Source: Semisulcospira habei | Taxonomy: Eukaryota > Mollusca > Gastropoda > Semisulcospiridae | DNA length: 64,000 bases | Assembly (NCBI GenBank): GCA_036245525.1 | Contig: BTPG01000001.1 | Coordinates: 217,189,621-217,253,620 of the forward strand | Reading direction: 5' to 3' | Shown: positions 22,955 to 32,231 of the stretch, piece after piece | How the letters are laid out: each line of letters begins with the position of its first letter | Position numbering within the stretch: the first letter of the stretch is position 1 | Notes under the pieces: model-generated | The model's database searches: none | The model's input: the letters and a program-made list of their open reading frames with translations, nothing else | What the model was told of the DNA's origin: nothing | Position numbers and translations under genes: made by a program

Positions 22955-23482
22955 ATGAACCCTGATGAAATCCTTCTATTGAATGATATTAATGCTGTAG
23001 AGAACAAAGACTTAGACTCGAAAAAACAGCGTCTTTTGTCTGTAATTGTCTCAGGCAAGTCAAAGACTTATCTCGGTAAACAATACATGACAGAGGATAT
23101 TGAATCTCTTACGGCTGATGAGCTAATCAAGCTTCATTCAAAATATGAAAACCACATCGCTTCACTAATGACACGTGATTTAAGCCGTTCTCTTGTATGC
23201 CTATACACAAAAGCAGTGAGTCACTTTCTACCTGTGGATAGTGACAGTCTTTCACATGACCTTGAAAGCAATCCTATTGTTTCAAGTTCAATTGGCAAAT
23301 TAGCATGCATCATGTTTTACAAGTTTGGAAATTACCTTGCACCTGTCGTAACATTGCTTGTTACCGGGAGTCATATTGATTTTTCGAAAATAAATTTTAC
23401 TGCAGAAGAAAATGGACGAAACCCAGACGACTCCACAACTGAACCCCGACCCTGTTTTGACACAGGTTCAAACTGTGACTAA
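22955..23482 (+). CDS. Conserved Polinton-associated protein of unknown function (MNxDE gene), copy A
   Basis: A 175-codon gene starting MNPDEILLLNDINAVENK. Features are a Lys-rich KTYLGKQYMTEDIESLTADE region, a DLSRSLVCLYTKAVSHFLPV helix and a C-terminal hydrophobic LAPVVTLLVTGSH. Homologues open copies B (46797) and C (39373, minus), each next to the terminal repeat; here it follows the ATPase because of the inversion. Its last 71 bases overlap the next gene in another frame, and its tail after INF is variable. Similar proteins occur in other invertebrate Polinton-like elements, but the role is unknown. Confidence 0.65.
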   Translation: MNPDEILLLNDINAVENKDLDSKKQRLLSVIVSGKSKTYLGKQYMTEDIESLTADELIKLHSKYENHIASLMTRDLSRSLVCLYTKAVSHFLPVDSDSLSHDLESNPIVSSSIGKLACIMFYKFGNYLAPVVTLLVTGSHIDFSKINFTAEENGRNPDDSTTEPRPCFDTGSNCD

Positions 23483-23876
23483 GGCTAAAAGTCCAGGCAG
23501 GGTTGATGCAGGAAAAAGATTAGCCGAATGGAACAGGCAGAAAAAAATACAGCTTCAAGCACAAACAGAAAAGACTCATGTAACTGATCCACCGTCAGGA
23601 CCGTCAGGACCGTCAGGACCTGTGTCAATACCGTCACTCCCTCATCAAAGTGAGAGACAAACAACCCAGTCTAACCCTGACCCCGAACCTCAAACAACAA
23701 AATATATAATTGCCGGATTTGTTGTCGGATTTGGTTATGTAGGTTATCAATTATATAAAAAATACAAACCACAGACTCGTACAGTGACCAAAAAATCAGA
23801 CACTCCAAAAACAAAACCAGAAGTCGCCACATTACCAGTAACACCCAAAGCCATTGACCCATTTTATATGCAGTAA
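23412..23876 (+). CDS. Pro-rich single-pass membrane protein, copy A
   Basis: A 154-codon gene starting MDETQTTPQLNPDP. The N-terminal part has KSPGRVDAGKRLAEWNRQKK, a basic motif found at the same place in the copies at 47263 and 38530. A (GPS)n-like Pro/Ser/Gly linker follows, then a membrane segment (YIIAGFVVGFGYVGYQLY, about residues 97-114) and a basic tail (KKYK). The linker length differs between copies. Small Pro-rich membrane-anchored proteins of this kind accompany capsid genes in Polinton-like elements and may be virion components; function not established. Confidence 0.65.
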   Translation: MDETQTTPQLNPDPVLTQVQTVTKAKSPGRVDAGKRLAEWNRQKKIQLQAQTEKTHVTDPPSGPSGPSGPVSIPSLPHQSERQTTQSNPDPEPQTTKYIIAGFVVGFGYVGYQLYKKYKPQTRTVTKKSDTPKTKPEVATLPVTPKAIDPFYMQ

Positions 23877-23911
23877 ATAAAAATATTATTTTAATTTTTC
23901 TTGCCTAAGAA

Positions 23912-24142
23912 ATGAATGACACAAAGAACATAATGAACCTTGTGTATCACTCTGCCGTAATCAGTGGATTAGCAGTAGCTTATTCTATGCTAGGAAAAAG
24001 TCTACTCAAAATGAAATCAGCAGACCTCAGTAGACTCGATTTTGAAGACAGCCCTAAGCTAATTGTAGTTGTCACAGCGTCAATTGCGACAAAAAACTTT
24101 CTTGTCAAGCAGGGAATTATTCCTGAAAATGTTTCTATGTAA
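23912..24142 (+). CDS. Small conserved membrane protein (MNDTK gene), copy A
   Basis: An intact 76-codon gene, very similar to 47788-48018 and 38264-38494. It has two hydrophobic stretches (VYHSAVISGLAVAYSMLG and IVVVTASIATKNFLV) separated by a polar KSADLSRLDFEDSPK and ends QGIIPENV. All three copies in the window are open although their neighbours are broken; its small size makes that partly expected. Probably a membrane or virion membrane-associated protein. It lies 35 bases after the Pro-rich gene and 9 bases before the next. Confidence 0.65.
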   Translation: MNDTKNIMNLVYHSAVISGLAVAYSMLGKSLLKMKSADLSRLDFEDSPKLIVVVTASIATKNFLVKQGIIPENVSM

Positions 24143-24151
24143 ATAAAAACT

Positions 24152-24585
24152 ATGGCGACTTTAGCAGTAATAATTGGAGGCGCGATGGTCAACGCCCTAG
24201 CATTTAGTGGCTCAAACTATCTCTTTTCAAAAGTAGGCAGAGAGGAATCTGCAGAAGAAATGAAACGTCACAATGAGGCATCTGAAAAACTTGCTCAAGC
24301 CCAGCAGGATTATGAAAAGAATAGAATTGAGAAACTTGATTTCATCAATGAAAAACTGAGGCTAGAAGGTCACGCACAACATACGTTTTCAAATACAGAC
24401 GAAGCAATCAGGGAATATTTTTAGTCACAGGTGAAGACATGTCTATACCGAAACCAAAACTAAGTGACTATTACAAACCAAGCTCAGAACAAAGAAACGG
24501 GGAGATAATCTTTGTTCTAGTGGGAATGACATTTGTTTATTTTACAGGAGTTTTCATTGCTAGAAAAAATGACAGCCGAAAATAA
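24152..24585 (+). pseudogene. Membrane/coiled-coil small protein with frameshift (MATLA gene), copy A
   Basis: The gene starts MATLAVIIGGAMVNALAFSG (an N-terminal hydrophobic segment), followed by a charged helix with RHNEASEKLAQAQQDYEK, FINEKLRLEGHAQHTF and, beyond the break, LSDYYKPSSEQRNGEI and a C-terminal membrane segment. The open frame stops at 24424 because a T-run at 24417-24422 is one base shorter than needed; other copies read through. The distal frame would end at 24585, overlapping the integrase start by 17 bases. Real mutation or a homopolymer sequencing error are both possible. Confidence 0.65.
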
Positions 24586-25534
24586 ACTATCGAAAATATA
24601 TTACTCCCCATCAGGGTACTGGAAAAGTAACACCGCTATTCAGAAATTACATGCCGCTGTGGGCGGAGATATAACACTCAATCAGGTCAAACAATGGTTA
24701 CAAAGACAGGCAATTTGGCAAATATATCTCCCTGCTCCAAGAAAGATATCTAGACCCCATTTTCAAAACACATCACCAAATGACACACACCAAATGGACC
24801 TCCTGTTCCTACCACATGACACAATAAGAAAGAAACGATACAAGTATGCACTGACTGTTGTAGACATTGCTTCAAGATATAAAGACGCTGAACCCATATC
24901 TGACAAAACAGCTACCACTGTTGCTACAGCATTATCAAAAATATATAGTCGAGGCCCTTTAAGATACCCCAGACTAGTGCAGGTTGATGACGGATCTGAA
25001 TTTAAGGGCGCTGTTAATCAGTTATTTGCTAAGCATGGCGTACTGGTCAGACGAGGCATTCCAGGTGTGCACAGATCACAGGCAATTGTAGAGAACTTTA
25101 ACAAACAGTTATCAGAAAGACTTTTCAGCTATCAGTATTCTAAGGAACTCATGCATGACACACGTAACACTGAGTGGGTTAAGAGATTACCACATGTGAT
25201 AAAAGCAATGAACAATGAAGGTCATCCTAAGCCAGCTGATGCTATTAAATTGAAATCAATTGCAGAGCCAAAAACAGGACCAACCCCCGCACCAGACACA
25301 AGTTTATTTACTAAACAGGTGAGATATTTATATCAACCAGGTGAGGCTGAGAATGACGACAGACGCAGGGCGACAGACCCCATCTGGTCCACGTCTGTAC
25401 ACAATATAAAAAAAATAATTCCTGGTGCTGACGCAACAATATATTATCTGTATGACCCTGCACCCCAGAGGGCATTTGTCAGAGAAGAATTACAGATTAT
25501 TCCCCCAGACACCGTTACTCATTTCAGTAACTAA
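24569..25534 (+). CDS. rve-family integrase, copy A
   Basis: An intact 321-codon DDE integrase. The ATG at 24569 (MTAENKLSK) is preferred; the upstream frame has only a TTG. The catalytic core shows D77 (HQMDLLFL), D140 (VQVDDGSEFKG) and E175 (SQAIVENFNKQ), giving a D-x62-D-x34-E spacing typical of retroviral-like integrases of Polintons. The N-terminal region (YWKSNTAIQKLH, residues ~18-30) resembles a winged-helix part; no HHCC zinc site is seen. The C-terminal part has YLYQPGE and IYYLYDPAPQRAF. It would join element ends to target DNA. The stop at 25532-25534 overlaps the convergent polymerase gene end. Confidence 0.9.
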   Translation: MTAENKLSKIYYSPSGYWKSNTAIQKLHAAVGGDITLNQVKQWLQRQAIWQIYLPAPRKISRPHFQNTSPNDTHQMDLLFLPHDTIRKKRYKYALTVVDIASRYKDAEPISDKTATTVATALSKIYSRGPLRYPRLVQVDDGSEFKGAVNQLFAKHGVLVRRGIPGVHRSQAIVENFNKQLSERLFSYQYSKELMHDTRNTEWVKRLPHVIKAMNNEGHPKPADAIKLKSIAEPKTGPTPAPDTSLFTKQVRYLYQPGEAENDDRRRATDPIWSTSVHNIKKIIPGADATIYYLYDPAPQRAFVREELQIIPPDTVTHFSN

Positions 25535-28500
25535 CTCATTAATTAATTCATCAACCAGTTCATCAGCTATGTCTTCAGATAACTTGAGCCTGTAATGACC
25601 AGGTGCATAAGCTTTTTCCTTAGTGTGAAACACACGCTTTGTGTCCCCAACTGCAAGTGACTTTTTTGTGTGTTTGGATCATTTCAAGATTATGTTTGTT
25701 TGATCTCAGTGACTTGTTTGGATAATCAGGCATCAATGCACCATCTAACACTTGCTTGTAATGTTCATGACGAATGTCTTTATTTTTTATCGCTGTTTTT
25801 TTTATTCCTTTGGCTTTCGACTGACTTCCCTTCTGGTGCAGTATAGAATACATTTTTGATCTCAGTCCAACGTACTCAACTATTGGCACACCATTTAGTT
25901 CATCTTTAAACTTACCAGGCACTTTTTTGTTTTGTGTGCTGAACAGTGGGTGGTCTTTAGGATAGTCAGACGTGTCATACATGTGTAACTCTGTTTTCAT
26001 GTCTTCATAAAAGTCTTCAGTACACACATCAATGATCATAGAGTCAGTGTCAGTGTATAGCAGACGACACTCAGGATATTTTGGTTTGAAGTAATCATAA
26101 TAAAATTCAAGCATCAACAGTTTTGAGAACTCAAGAATTGCCATACCAATGAATACTGGCTTGTCCAGTTTAACAATCTTTTTTTTGAGTGACACAGCAT
26201 ACAATGATGAATGAAACTCTTTCTACCCTGTGTACTGTGGCTTACCTGTAAGTTTAATTGCACCCGATTCAGTTGTGACCAGTCTCACATGTTTGCGGTG
26301 ATGAGGATTTTCCATAGTCTTACCAAAACAGGCATTGTTCATAAGCTTAAAGAAGTCTTTGTCAAATGCAGTGTTGCCGTCCCTGGCACGCAATGTTGTG
26401 TTCTTCATTATGTAATCTTTCATGAAAGCACTCTGATCAAATTGAATACCCCTGTGAACTTTCTTCAGTACTAACCCATGTCTGATGTAAAACTGAAGCA
26501 AGCAGTAGTGACAAACGTAATTAAATTTGTCATTCAGATTTGGTACAAGTTTAGTGTCTTCTTTTTTCCCTGTCATACTCATTTTCTCAACAGCTAAGGG
26601 ATAATCATTATGGTAATCATGTAGATGGTGTGGGTACTCTAGGTCTACTTCAAAGATCCAACCCTTCGCGTCGTTTCGGTCAAGATTCATAATATTGTTT
26701 GTTAACCCTGACTCTGTTACATCATACTGTGACAAATCATACAGACAAAAGTTTTTCAAGGGCAATAACTCACACATTGCCCAGCCATACAAATGGTTAG
26801 CGTCTACATACGTAATGAATGACCTTGACCTCGAGGGGTCAAACCCAAGGTCACCATGTCCGTCCAGATATTTGTTGTTGGCCTTGGCATAATTGTTCGC
26901 TGCAATACTTATCCCACCCCTCAATCCACGTTCCACCATTTCACCCATCGTACGATCAGACAACAGGTCTATAGATATCTTACTGGATTTCAAAAATGCA
27001 TCCCATGTCATGCCAGGACTAGTTATGCAACAGGCAGGGTCAAGCTTGTAGTGCAACAAACCCTTTTCACGGTAACTTTCAAATACGTCTGCTGGCAAAC
27101 AAACGTCAGCTTTCAAGTACTGGTCATGATAGTCACCAATTGTTTGACATCCTAACTTCCCCCACGCATCAAGTGCGTGTTGGTATTCAGAGTCAGAAAT
27201 ACCTTTACCAGTTAGTGTAGAATAAAATTTCTCTTTTGGTGGCAGTCTTGTTTCCTCAAACACAACCCAGTGATCAATGTACTCGTACGGATAAACACCT
27301 TTCTTAATCAAGTCTGGTTCAAAATATTTACTCGTTATTGGATACTCAGTCAGTCCTTCTGCCAGACTAGCAAGACCTAAAGACAAATGTTGCATGGAGT
27401 CATAAAATGCTAATTTGATGTCCAATCTAAAAGTCAAGTACTTCTCAGTTGTCTGGGCAATGAAACTAATTTTTTTGTAAGACTCATCTACAGCCTGCAT
27501 GATAATGTGTGAATCATACCCTTTGAGATTGTGGAAAAAGATTGGTAACTTATATGTCTTAGGATCTGTTTTTAATAACAAGTTACATTTGTTATGTGCA
27601 GCACCTCTGTAACATCCAGTTATGTGATCATGGTCACGAACTTTATCACCCTGGAGGGGTTGCTCACAAACCCAACACATCTCAGCTGTATCAAATTTCA
27701 GTTTGTCTTCTTCTGTCATCACCAAAGGCATCTGACATGTTGTGAGATACTGTACTACCTGACTATACAGATGTCTCATTTCTGTTAAAAACAGACATGC
27801 TGCATTTTCACCCCTGTAGATAACAGGTTTTGAATGCTGACCATCTGACCTAACAATAATGTATCCAAAAGAACACACCACTTGGTCACTCAACTTTACA
27901 GTCTTTGGTAATGACTCTGGAACAGGACCTTCATACGGTACTACTAATGATTCAAAATCAGCATACACTACAAACGGCAGCTTTTGTTGATTCCCATAGT
28001 TCTTAAAATAAACTTCACTACCCGGTTCTGGATACTTAAGTACAGTCTGTATGTCATCAGCCGATCTACAGTGTAGGACGTGTTTGTGCGCTACTGAAAT
28101 AGAGGAGAATCTTTGTAAACATCTTTTACACACTTCCTGTTTGCCATTGTGTTTTGTTGTATGTCCATGAATTAGATGTGACATATTTCTGATAATTGTG
28201 TAGTGGAAGTTATTGTTATCACCGGCAGGGCCTATTAGCAACATATCAACATGTCTATCTTCTGACTGCCCATAGGTTGGGGCAATTGGGGACACTCTAA
28301 TTGGTTGTAACTTGTTCTCAGATTCATTATCCCACACAAACACATTTACAGATATACCAGGATTTAATTTTTCAAACAAATCTATGTCTTCTATTTTAAC
28401 AGGGAACTCAATGCCACTGAAGTTGAGTTCATTTACAAATTTAGTGTAGTTAGAAACACGTTCAGGTTTTGATTTTATAAAGTGTAGTTTAGCAAGCACA

Positions 28501-28983
28501 CACCACATGAAACAATAGTTGTCATTGTTCTGTATGTTAACGACAGCCTTTTTGTTTGCAACCTCTGTTGGCAGTGGTATCCATGATTTACCTAATATAG
28601 GATGATACCTTGACTGCTTTAGTTGTAGTTCATGTACATGTCCTTCGTGCCAACCAGATCCTTTCATTCTTGCACTGTCAATTGCTTGGAGGAAGTCAGG
28701 TAATAGTCTGTCTCTAAACACGTTCTCTAATTCTCTTCTTGTGTTAACTGTGTGTTGTCTTGTTGATATGTACGATACAATCACTTCACCGTCTACTCTA
28801 GTAAATTCTATTTTGGCAACAATCTGAATTTTCACACTGCCTGTAAGAAGATTTTGTTGTATTACAGAAAAAGAGTTTTCTATTGATTCATAGACATTGT
28901 TAGTATTAGATATAGGCAAGTTTGTTGTGTGAAACACATTTCTTAAGCTTGATGAGCCTGATGAGCCAGGGTTTTGAACATTG
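25490..28983 (-). pseudogene. Protein-primed family B DNA polymerase, copy A (three lesions)
   Basis: About 1,150 codons. The initiator is ACG at 28981-28983 where copy B has ATG. Counting from the GTG at 28937, motifs are: a C2H2-like finger (CKRCLQRF...HVLHC, ~270-290), exonuclease I YADFES (~325-330), an HNH/endonuclease VII-like CWVCEQ...RDHDHITG...AAHNKCN (421-452), exonuclease II FHNLKGYDSH (~468-477), exonuclease III YHDQYLKAD (~603-611), polymerase A YVDANHLYGW (~710-719) and polymerase B NNACFGKT (~867-874). An in-frame TAG stands at 26223-26225 and the frame continues; polymerase C YTDTDSM is at about 26037-26057. A one-base A-run insertion near 25668 shifts the C-terminal end. These are few lesions for 3.5 kb. 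Confidence 0.9.
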
Positions 28984-29027
28984 TCCGTCGTTTTTATTTG
29001 TCCGACAAAATAATAAATGAAAAAATA

Positions 29028-29372
29028 TTACCGCTGGCTCACCTTGTGTAATACCACTTTATTAACTGTAACACTGTCAATATAAACATTTAGTTTGCGT
29101 AGTTGTTTAAATATGCTATAACAAACTTCCCCTAACCAACCATAGTTGGTATCATCAACTTTAAAAGTAGGTGTCTTTAAATCAACTGTCATGCACTCCA
29201 CATCTGGATGCTCATCGACATAATCCAAAGTCACACTATATGTAGCATATATTTCTGATGGTGCTGAAAGGCTTATGTTAGTCTGTTTGGGTGATATTAA
29301 ATCAGTAACGTGCATAACATCTTTGAAGCAGTGTGAGATATCAAGCACTTGTATGATTTGTCCGTCTGTCAT
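29028..29372 (-). CDS. MTD small gene, copy A
   Basis: An intact 114-codon gene starting MTDGQIIQVLDISHCFKDV and carrying the family centre (TPTFKVDD) and end (VTVNKVVLH). It lies 44 bases upstream of the polymerase on the same strand. By eye only about a third of positions match the copy B version and somewhat more match the D copies, although polymerase, capsid and ATPase of A and B are nearly identical. Because of the inversion the gene is next to the terminal repeat here. No recognisable domain. Confidence 0.65.
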   Translation of the reverse strand: MTDGQIIQVLDISHCFKDVMHVTDLISPKQTNISLSAPSEIYATYSVTLDYVDEHPDVECMTVDLKTPTFKVDDTNYGWLGEVCYSIFKQLRKLNVYIDSVTVNKVVLHKVSQR

Positions 29373-29396
29373 TTTTTATTAGACAAACAAAAGAAT

Positions 29397-29450
29397 AAAT
29401 TGTTATCAAGCAAAATCATGTTTTCTAGGAAATTACACTGAACAGTAACT
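29397..29450 (+). repeat. Terminal inverted repeat (right end) of copy A
   Basis: Read inward from 29450 the end is AGTTACTGTTCAGTGTAATT and continues through CATGATTTTGCTTGATAACA. This matches the inverse orientation of 46687-46743, the left end of copy B, over about 53 bases with few differences. Homology stops outside. The 5'-AG terminus fits Polinton ends. The left TIR of copy A is missing. Confidence 0.8.
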
Positions 29451-30796
29451 TTTTACGTTTGCACCACTCCAGCAATATTGCCAATAGTTTTTGAGTTTAC
29501 CCCAGACAAGACTTGCCCTGTACTATATTATCTCTCTCAGTGGGCTTATTAATATCATGCTTCATAGATTTCAATTGTGGTGTCATGTACAATAATCCTG
29601 TCCTTTAAAGCAAACTGGTTATCACTGTGTACACACTGTACTCGCCTATACATAAATTCTTTTCACACCTTTAGAATTCTGAGTGCAGATGGTTCAATCA
29701 TGTGTGAACACGACTAATATCCTTTTTCGAGTATATGTCTTGTATGACAAAAAGCCTTCCTGTTGACTACATCATTCACTAAAATCCAGACTGTGTGTTA
29801 AATTTCTGAGCAGTACACCGCATTGTACACATACTAACACATGCACACAGACAGGCAGACATACTAACACATGCACAAACATGCATATTATCATATTTAT
29901 ACATAAACAAAAACATTAAGCCTACCTTGCTAAACACGTATACCCGTAACATCTCGGCATGGCGACACACTGACAGAGCTGGTTTTTCTCAAACATTTTT
30001 CAATTTCCAAACCAGCCAGCTAACTTTTCACAGTGCCCACACACATACAATTTCAGTACACTATGCCACATAAACCCTTGCGTGCATAGGCACGACTTTT
30101 CCTGAGAAATTATGACGAGACTGATTTCGGTGCAAACACGTGCAGGTGACTCATTGCTAGTAAACAAAATGACAGCTTTTCTATGTTAAATGTACACAGG
30201 TTTAAACAGGGCATGTAATAGCACACACATCTATATAGACGTTTAAATCGGGCCTCTCTCTGTGTGAGGTGACTATGCCTCATTCATGTTACCTACAGAC
30301 GGTACCAAGGGTAACAACACAAACATTAGTAAGCAGACGACAGGCCCATTCAGCCAAACAAAAGAGCGATGACATTATCGCTTGAATATTATGTCGTAAC
30401 AAATATTCATAAATCTTGGAGCCTTCATGAGTTCGGCAGAGTATTCGAAACTGAATTGTTAATCTGTCAAAAGCATGTCGCCAAGTTTCAAAACTTACTC
30501 ATAATGAGGGCCCTGAGAGTACAGCTGACTGAATTGTTGCACAATAGAGTCAAGCCCGGGGGCCCAGGGGCTCTTGAGGATCTGTTGTTTATGTACTCAG
30601 TCAGGTGTCTGTATAAAGCAGTGAGTAATGTGTCTATTTTTAGCTTGAAAGCGTAGTTACAGTCTAAACATGTACACCACCCACCAGTGCGTGAACTTGA
30701 ATAAAAGTTATTATCGTCTCACGCCAGCTGGTGTGTTTCAATGGCTCGCGTCAGGCATGTTCAGTCGGTTATGCACTCGGAAGAAATATCTTACAA

Positions 30797-30798
<2 letters not shown>
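29451..30798. other. No gene recognised
   Basis: Unique-looking sequence with no convincing coding signal and a few short CA-rich patches (29830-29870). It contains a CpG-poor, AT-rich start and a short GGCCCGGGGGCCCAGGGGCT-like GC patch near 30555. Confidence 0.4.
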
Positions 30799-30834
<36 letters not shown>

Positions 30835-30909
30835 TGTCTGTAGTTATGTGTGTATGTGTGTGCGTGTGTGTGTGTGTGTTGGGATGTGTGTGTGTGCGTG
30901 CGTGTGCGT
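30799..30909 (+). repeat. (GT)n microsatellite
   Basis: Interrupted GT repeats into which the retroposon at 30922 inserted. Confidence 0.85.
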
Positions 30910-31313
30910 GTGTGTGTTAGTGATTGATTGTACATTGCTTAACGTCCCGACAGCAACAAGGCTTTCTCAGGACGTGCCTGCACTGCTTGTGAAAAAAAAA
31001 AAAAAAAAAAAAAACTAAACAGAACATTGAATGTATGTCACCAGCCGGTCAAATACATTAAATAAACCTAACACATGAGGCCTAAATAAAGCTAAGACCA
31101 TTTAGCAACACACATCCAATATCAAGAGCTACAGGCAGTGCAGACAGTAGGGAGAGTTTTAAAAAGGCAAATACAGGTGAATGGACCTCGGGTAGACAGA
31201 AACACATGCCCCAGAATAGAGAGAAAAACTCACCCTGTGGGGCTGACCAGGGTGACCCTGAGAACTAAAAAGTACCTAACCCCACCCAAGTCCCCCAGGG
31301 CGTGTGTGTTAGT
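30910..31313 (+). mobile_element. SINE-like retroposon, copy 2, with 12-bp TSD
   Basis: The unit 30922-31301 is homologous to 19441-19805 and is flanked by GTGTGTGTTAGT at 30910-30921 and 31302-31313. It differs from copy 1 by a longer A-run (about 30980-31012) and a ~35-base local duplication around AAATAAACCTAACACATGAG. Confidence 0.8.
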
Positions 31314-31740
31314 ACTGCTTATAATAGAACGGTGGAGTAACGACCTTGTACTGACTGTGTTGTACAAATATACATAAGACGGCAGTCACCTTTTCAGAAA
31401 TTGTACTTGCAGTAAAATAATATTAAACAGGACCCGTCAACATACTCACTACGAGAGAGCTAACAGAAAAAAGTAGACTAATACTTGTAAACACGGCTTA
31501 TGTCTGGAGTCCGAGACTCTTGAGGATCTGACCTGTGTCCACTTATAAAAATCTAGGCTCGTGAGAATCATAGTCTCTGTAAAACCCCGGTACAAGGCAG
31601 GCAGCTATTGGGGGGTTTTAGTCTGTAATCGAATTATACTTCCTGGTTCAGTGTTTACTGTAACTATGGGTTCAGAGCTTTAGGGTAAAGTTCATAAACA
31701 TGGCCATGGTCGCGATTTTTAAAACAAATTAACAGTACAT
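31314..31740. other. No gene recognised
   Basis: AT-rich sequence without visible structure. Confidence 0.4.
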
Positions 31741-31982
31741 GTTTAAGTGTTGTCAGAGACAATAGTTATAGAGAGAGACAATAAGAGAGTACTAATGTAT
31801 CAAAAATCAAAAAGGCCGCACTAATCATGGTCGCCACTTTTTCAAAAAACAAAAGGGTGATTATGTGGTAATAGAGAGGTTATGTGATGTAATATATTTT
31901 CTTATCAATAAAGGCGACATTTAATGATGGGTGCGGCCTTATTGAAATTTGATTCTTAGTACTTTCTTATTGTCTCTCTCTG
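31741..31982. mobile_element. MITE-like element with ~70-bp inverted arms, copy 1
   Basis: Inverted arms start AGAGAGAGACAATAAGAGAG on the left (31770) and, read inward from 31982, AGAGAGAGACAATAAGAAAG. The similarity continues for about 70 bases through AAGGCCGCAC and the GTCGCC block, so the RNA or single strand would fold into one long hairpin. A second copy is at 61161-61400. Homology between copies extends ~30 bases left of the arms. No coding capacity, and no clear target duplication. Confidence 0.7.
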
Positions 31983-32050
31983 GAGTACCCGGAGAAAGAA
32001 CCCCCGACGGTCCGCCCGAATTAACGGTGACACTTACTAGAGGAGAAAAA

Positions 32051-32128
32051 TCCGACGCCGGAACCCGTAATCGAACCTCGCACCCTTAGCATTGGTGGCA
32101 GGCGCCTTAACCACTGCGCCACGGACTC
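32051..32128 (-). repeat. tRNA-like SINE head
   Basis: On the minus strand the sequence has an A-box-like TGGCGCAGTGGTTAAGG and a B-box-like GGTTCGATTAC at normal tRNA spacing, preceded by GTCC and followed by GGGTTCCGGCG. The fold is only partly tRNA-like and no 3' pairing closes the acceptor stem well, so I read it as the head of a tRNA-derived SINE or a tRNA pseudogene. It abuts the LINE tail fragment at 32129 head-on. Confidence 0.6.
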
Positions 32129-32231
32129 TTGTCTTAAGACCTTGCTTTTAGTCTGGCTGACCAGATTTTTACCCATCCCTCCGTGAGATGGCCTTAGTCG
32201 CCTGCTCGGCGTTAAACCCAAATAACTAACT
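32129..32231 (+). repeat. LINE 3' tail fragment
   Basis: These ~100 bases (CTTGTCTTAAGACCTTGCTT ... GTTAAACCCAAATAACT) are nearly identical to 33281-33379, the 3' end of the RNase H-bearing LINE immediately downstream. It is either an extremely 5'-truncated LINE copy or a SINE tail borrowed from that LINE. Confidence 0.7.

Larger units (their letters stand above)
20233..29450 (+). mobile_element. Polinton/Maverick-type element, copy A (best preserved)
   Basis: The element carries, left to right, a truncated coiled-coil gene (-), major capsid (+), packaging ATPase (+), four small genes (+), integrase (+), DNA polymerase (-) and an MTD gene (-), and ends in a terminal repeat at 29397-29450 whose inverse opens copy B. 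Integrase, protein-primed polymerase, ATPase and capsid together define Polintons/Mavericks and the related adintoviruses. Its left part is missing beyond the (CT)n tract. Compared with B, D and C, the block 22915-29380 is inverted. Confidence 0.85.

Noticed and set aside
24569..25534. Integrase as part of an LTR retrotransposon or retrovirus
   Set aside because: No reverse transcriptase, protease or LTR nearby; neighbours are Polinton polymerase, ATPase and capsid genes.
32051..32128. Functional tRNA gene on the minus strand
   Set aside because: A and B boxes are good but the acceptor stem does not close and the sequence sits among SINE/LINE debris.
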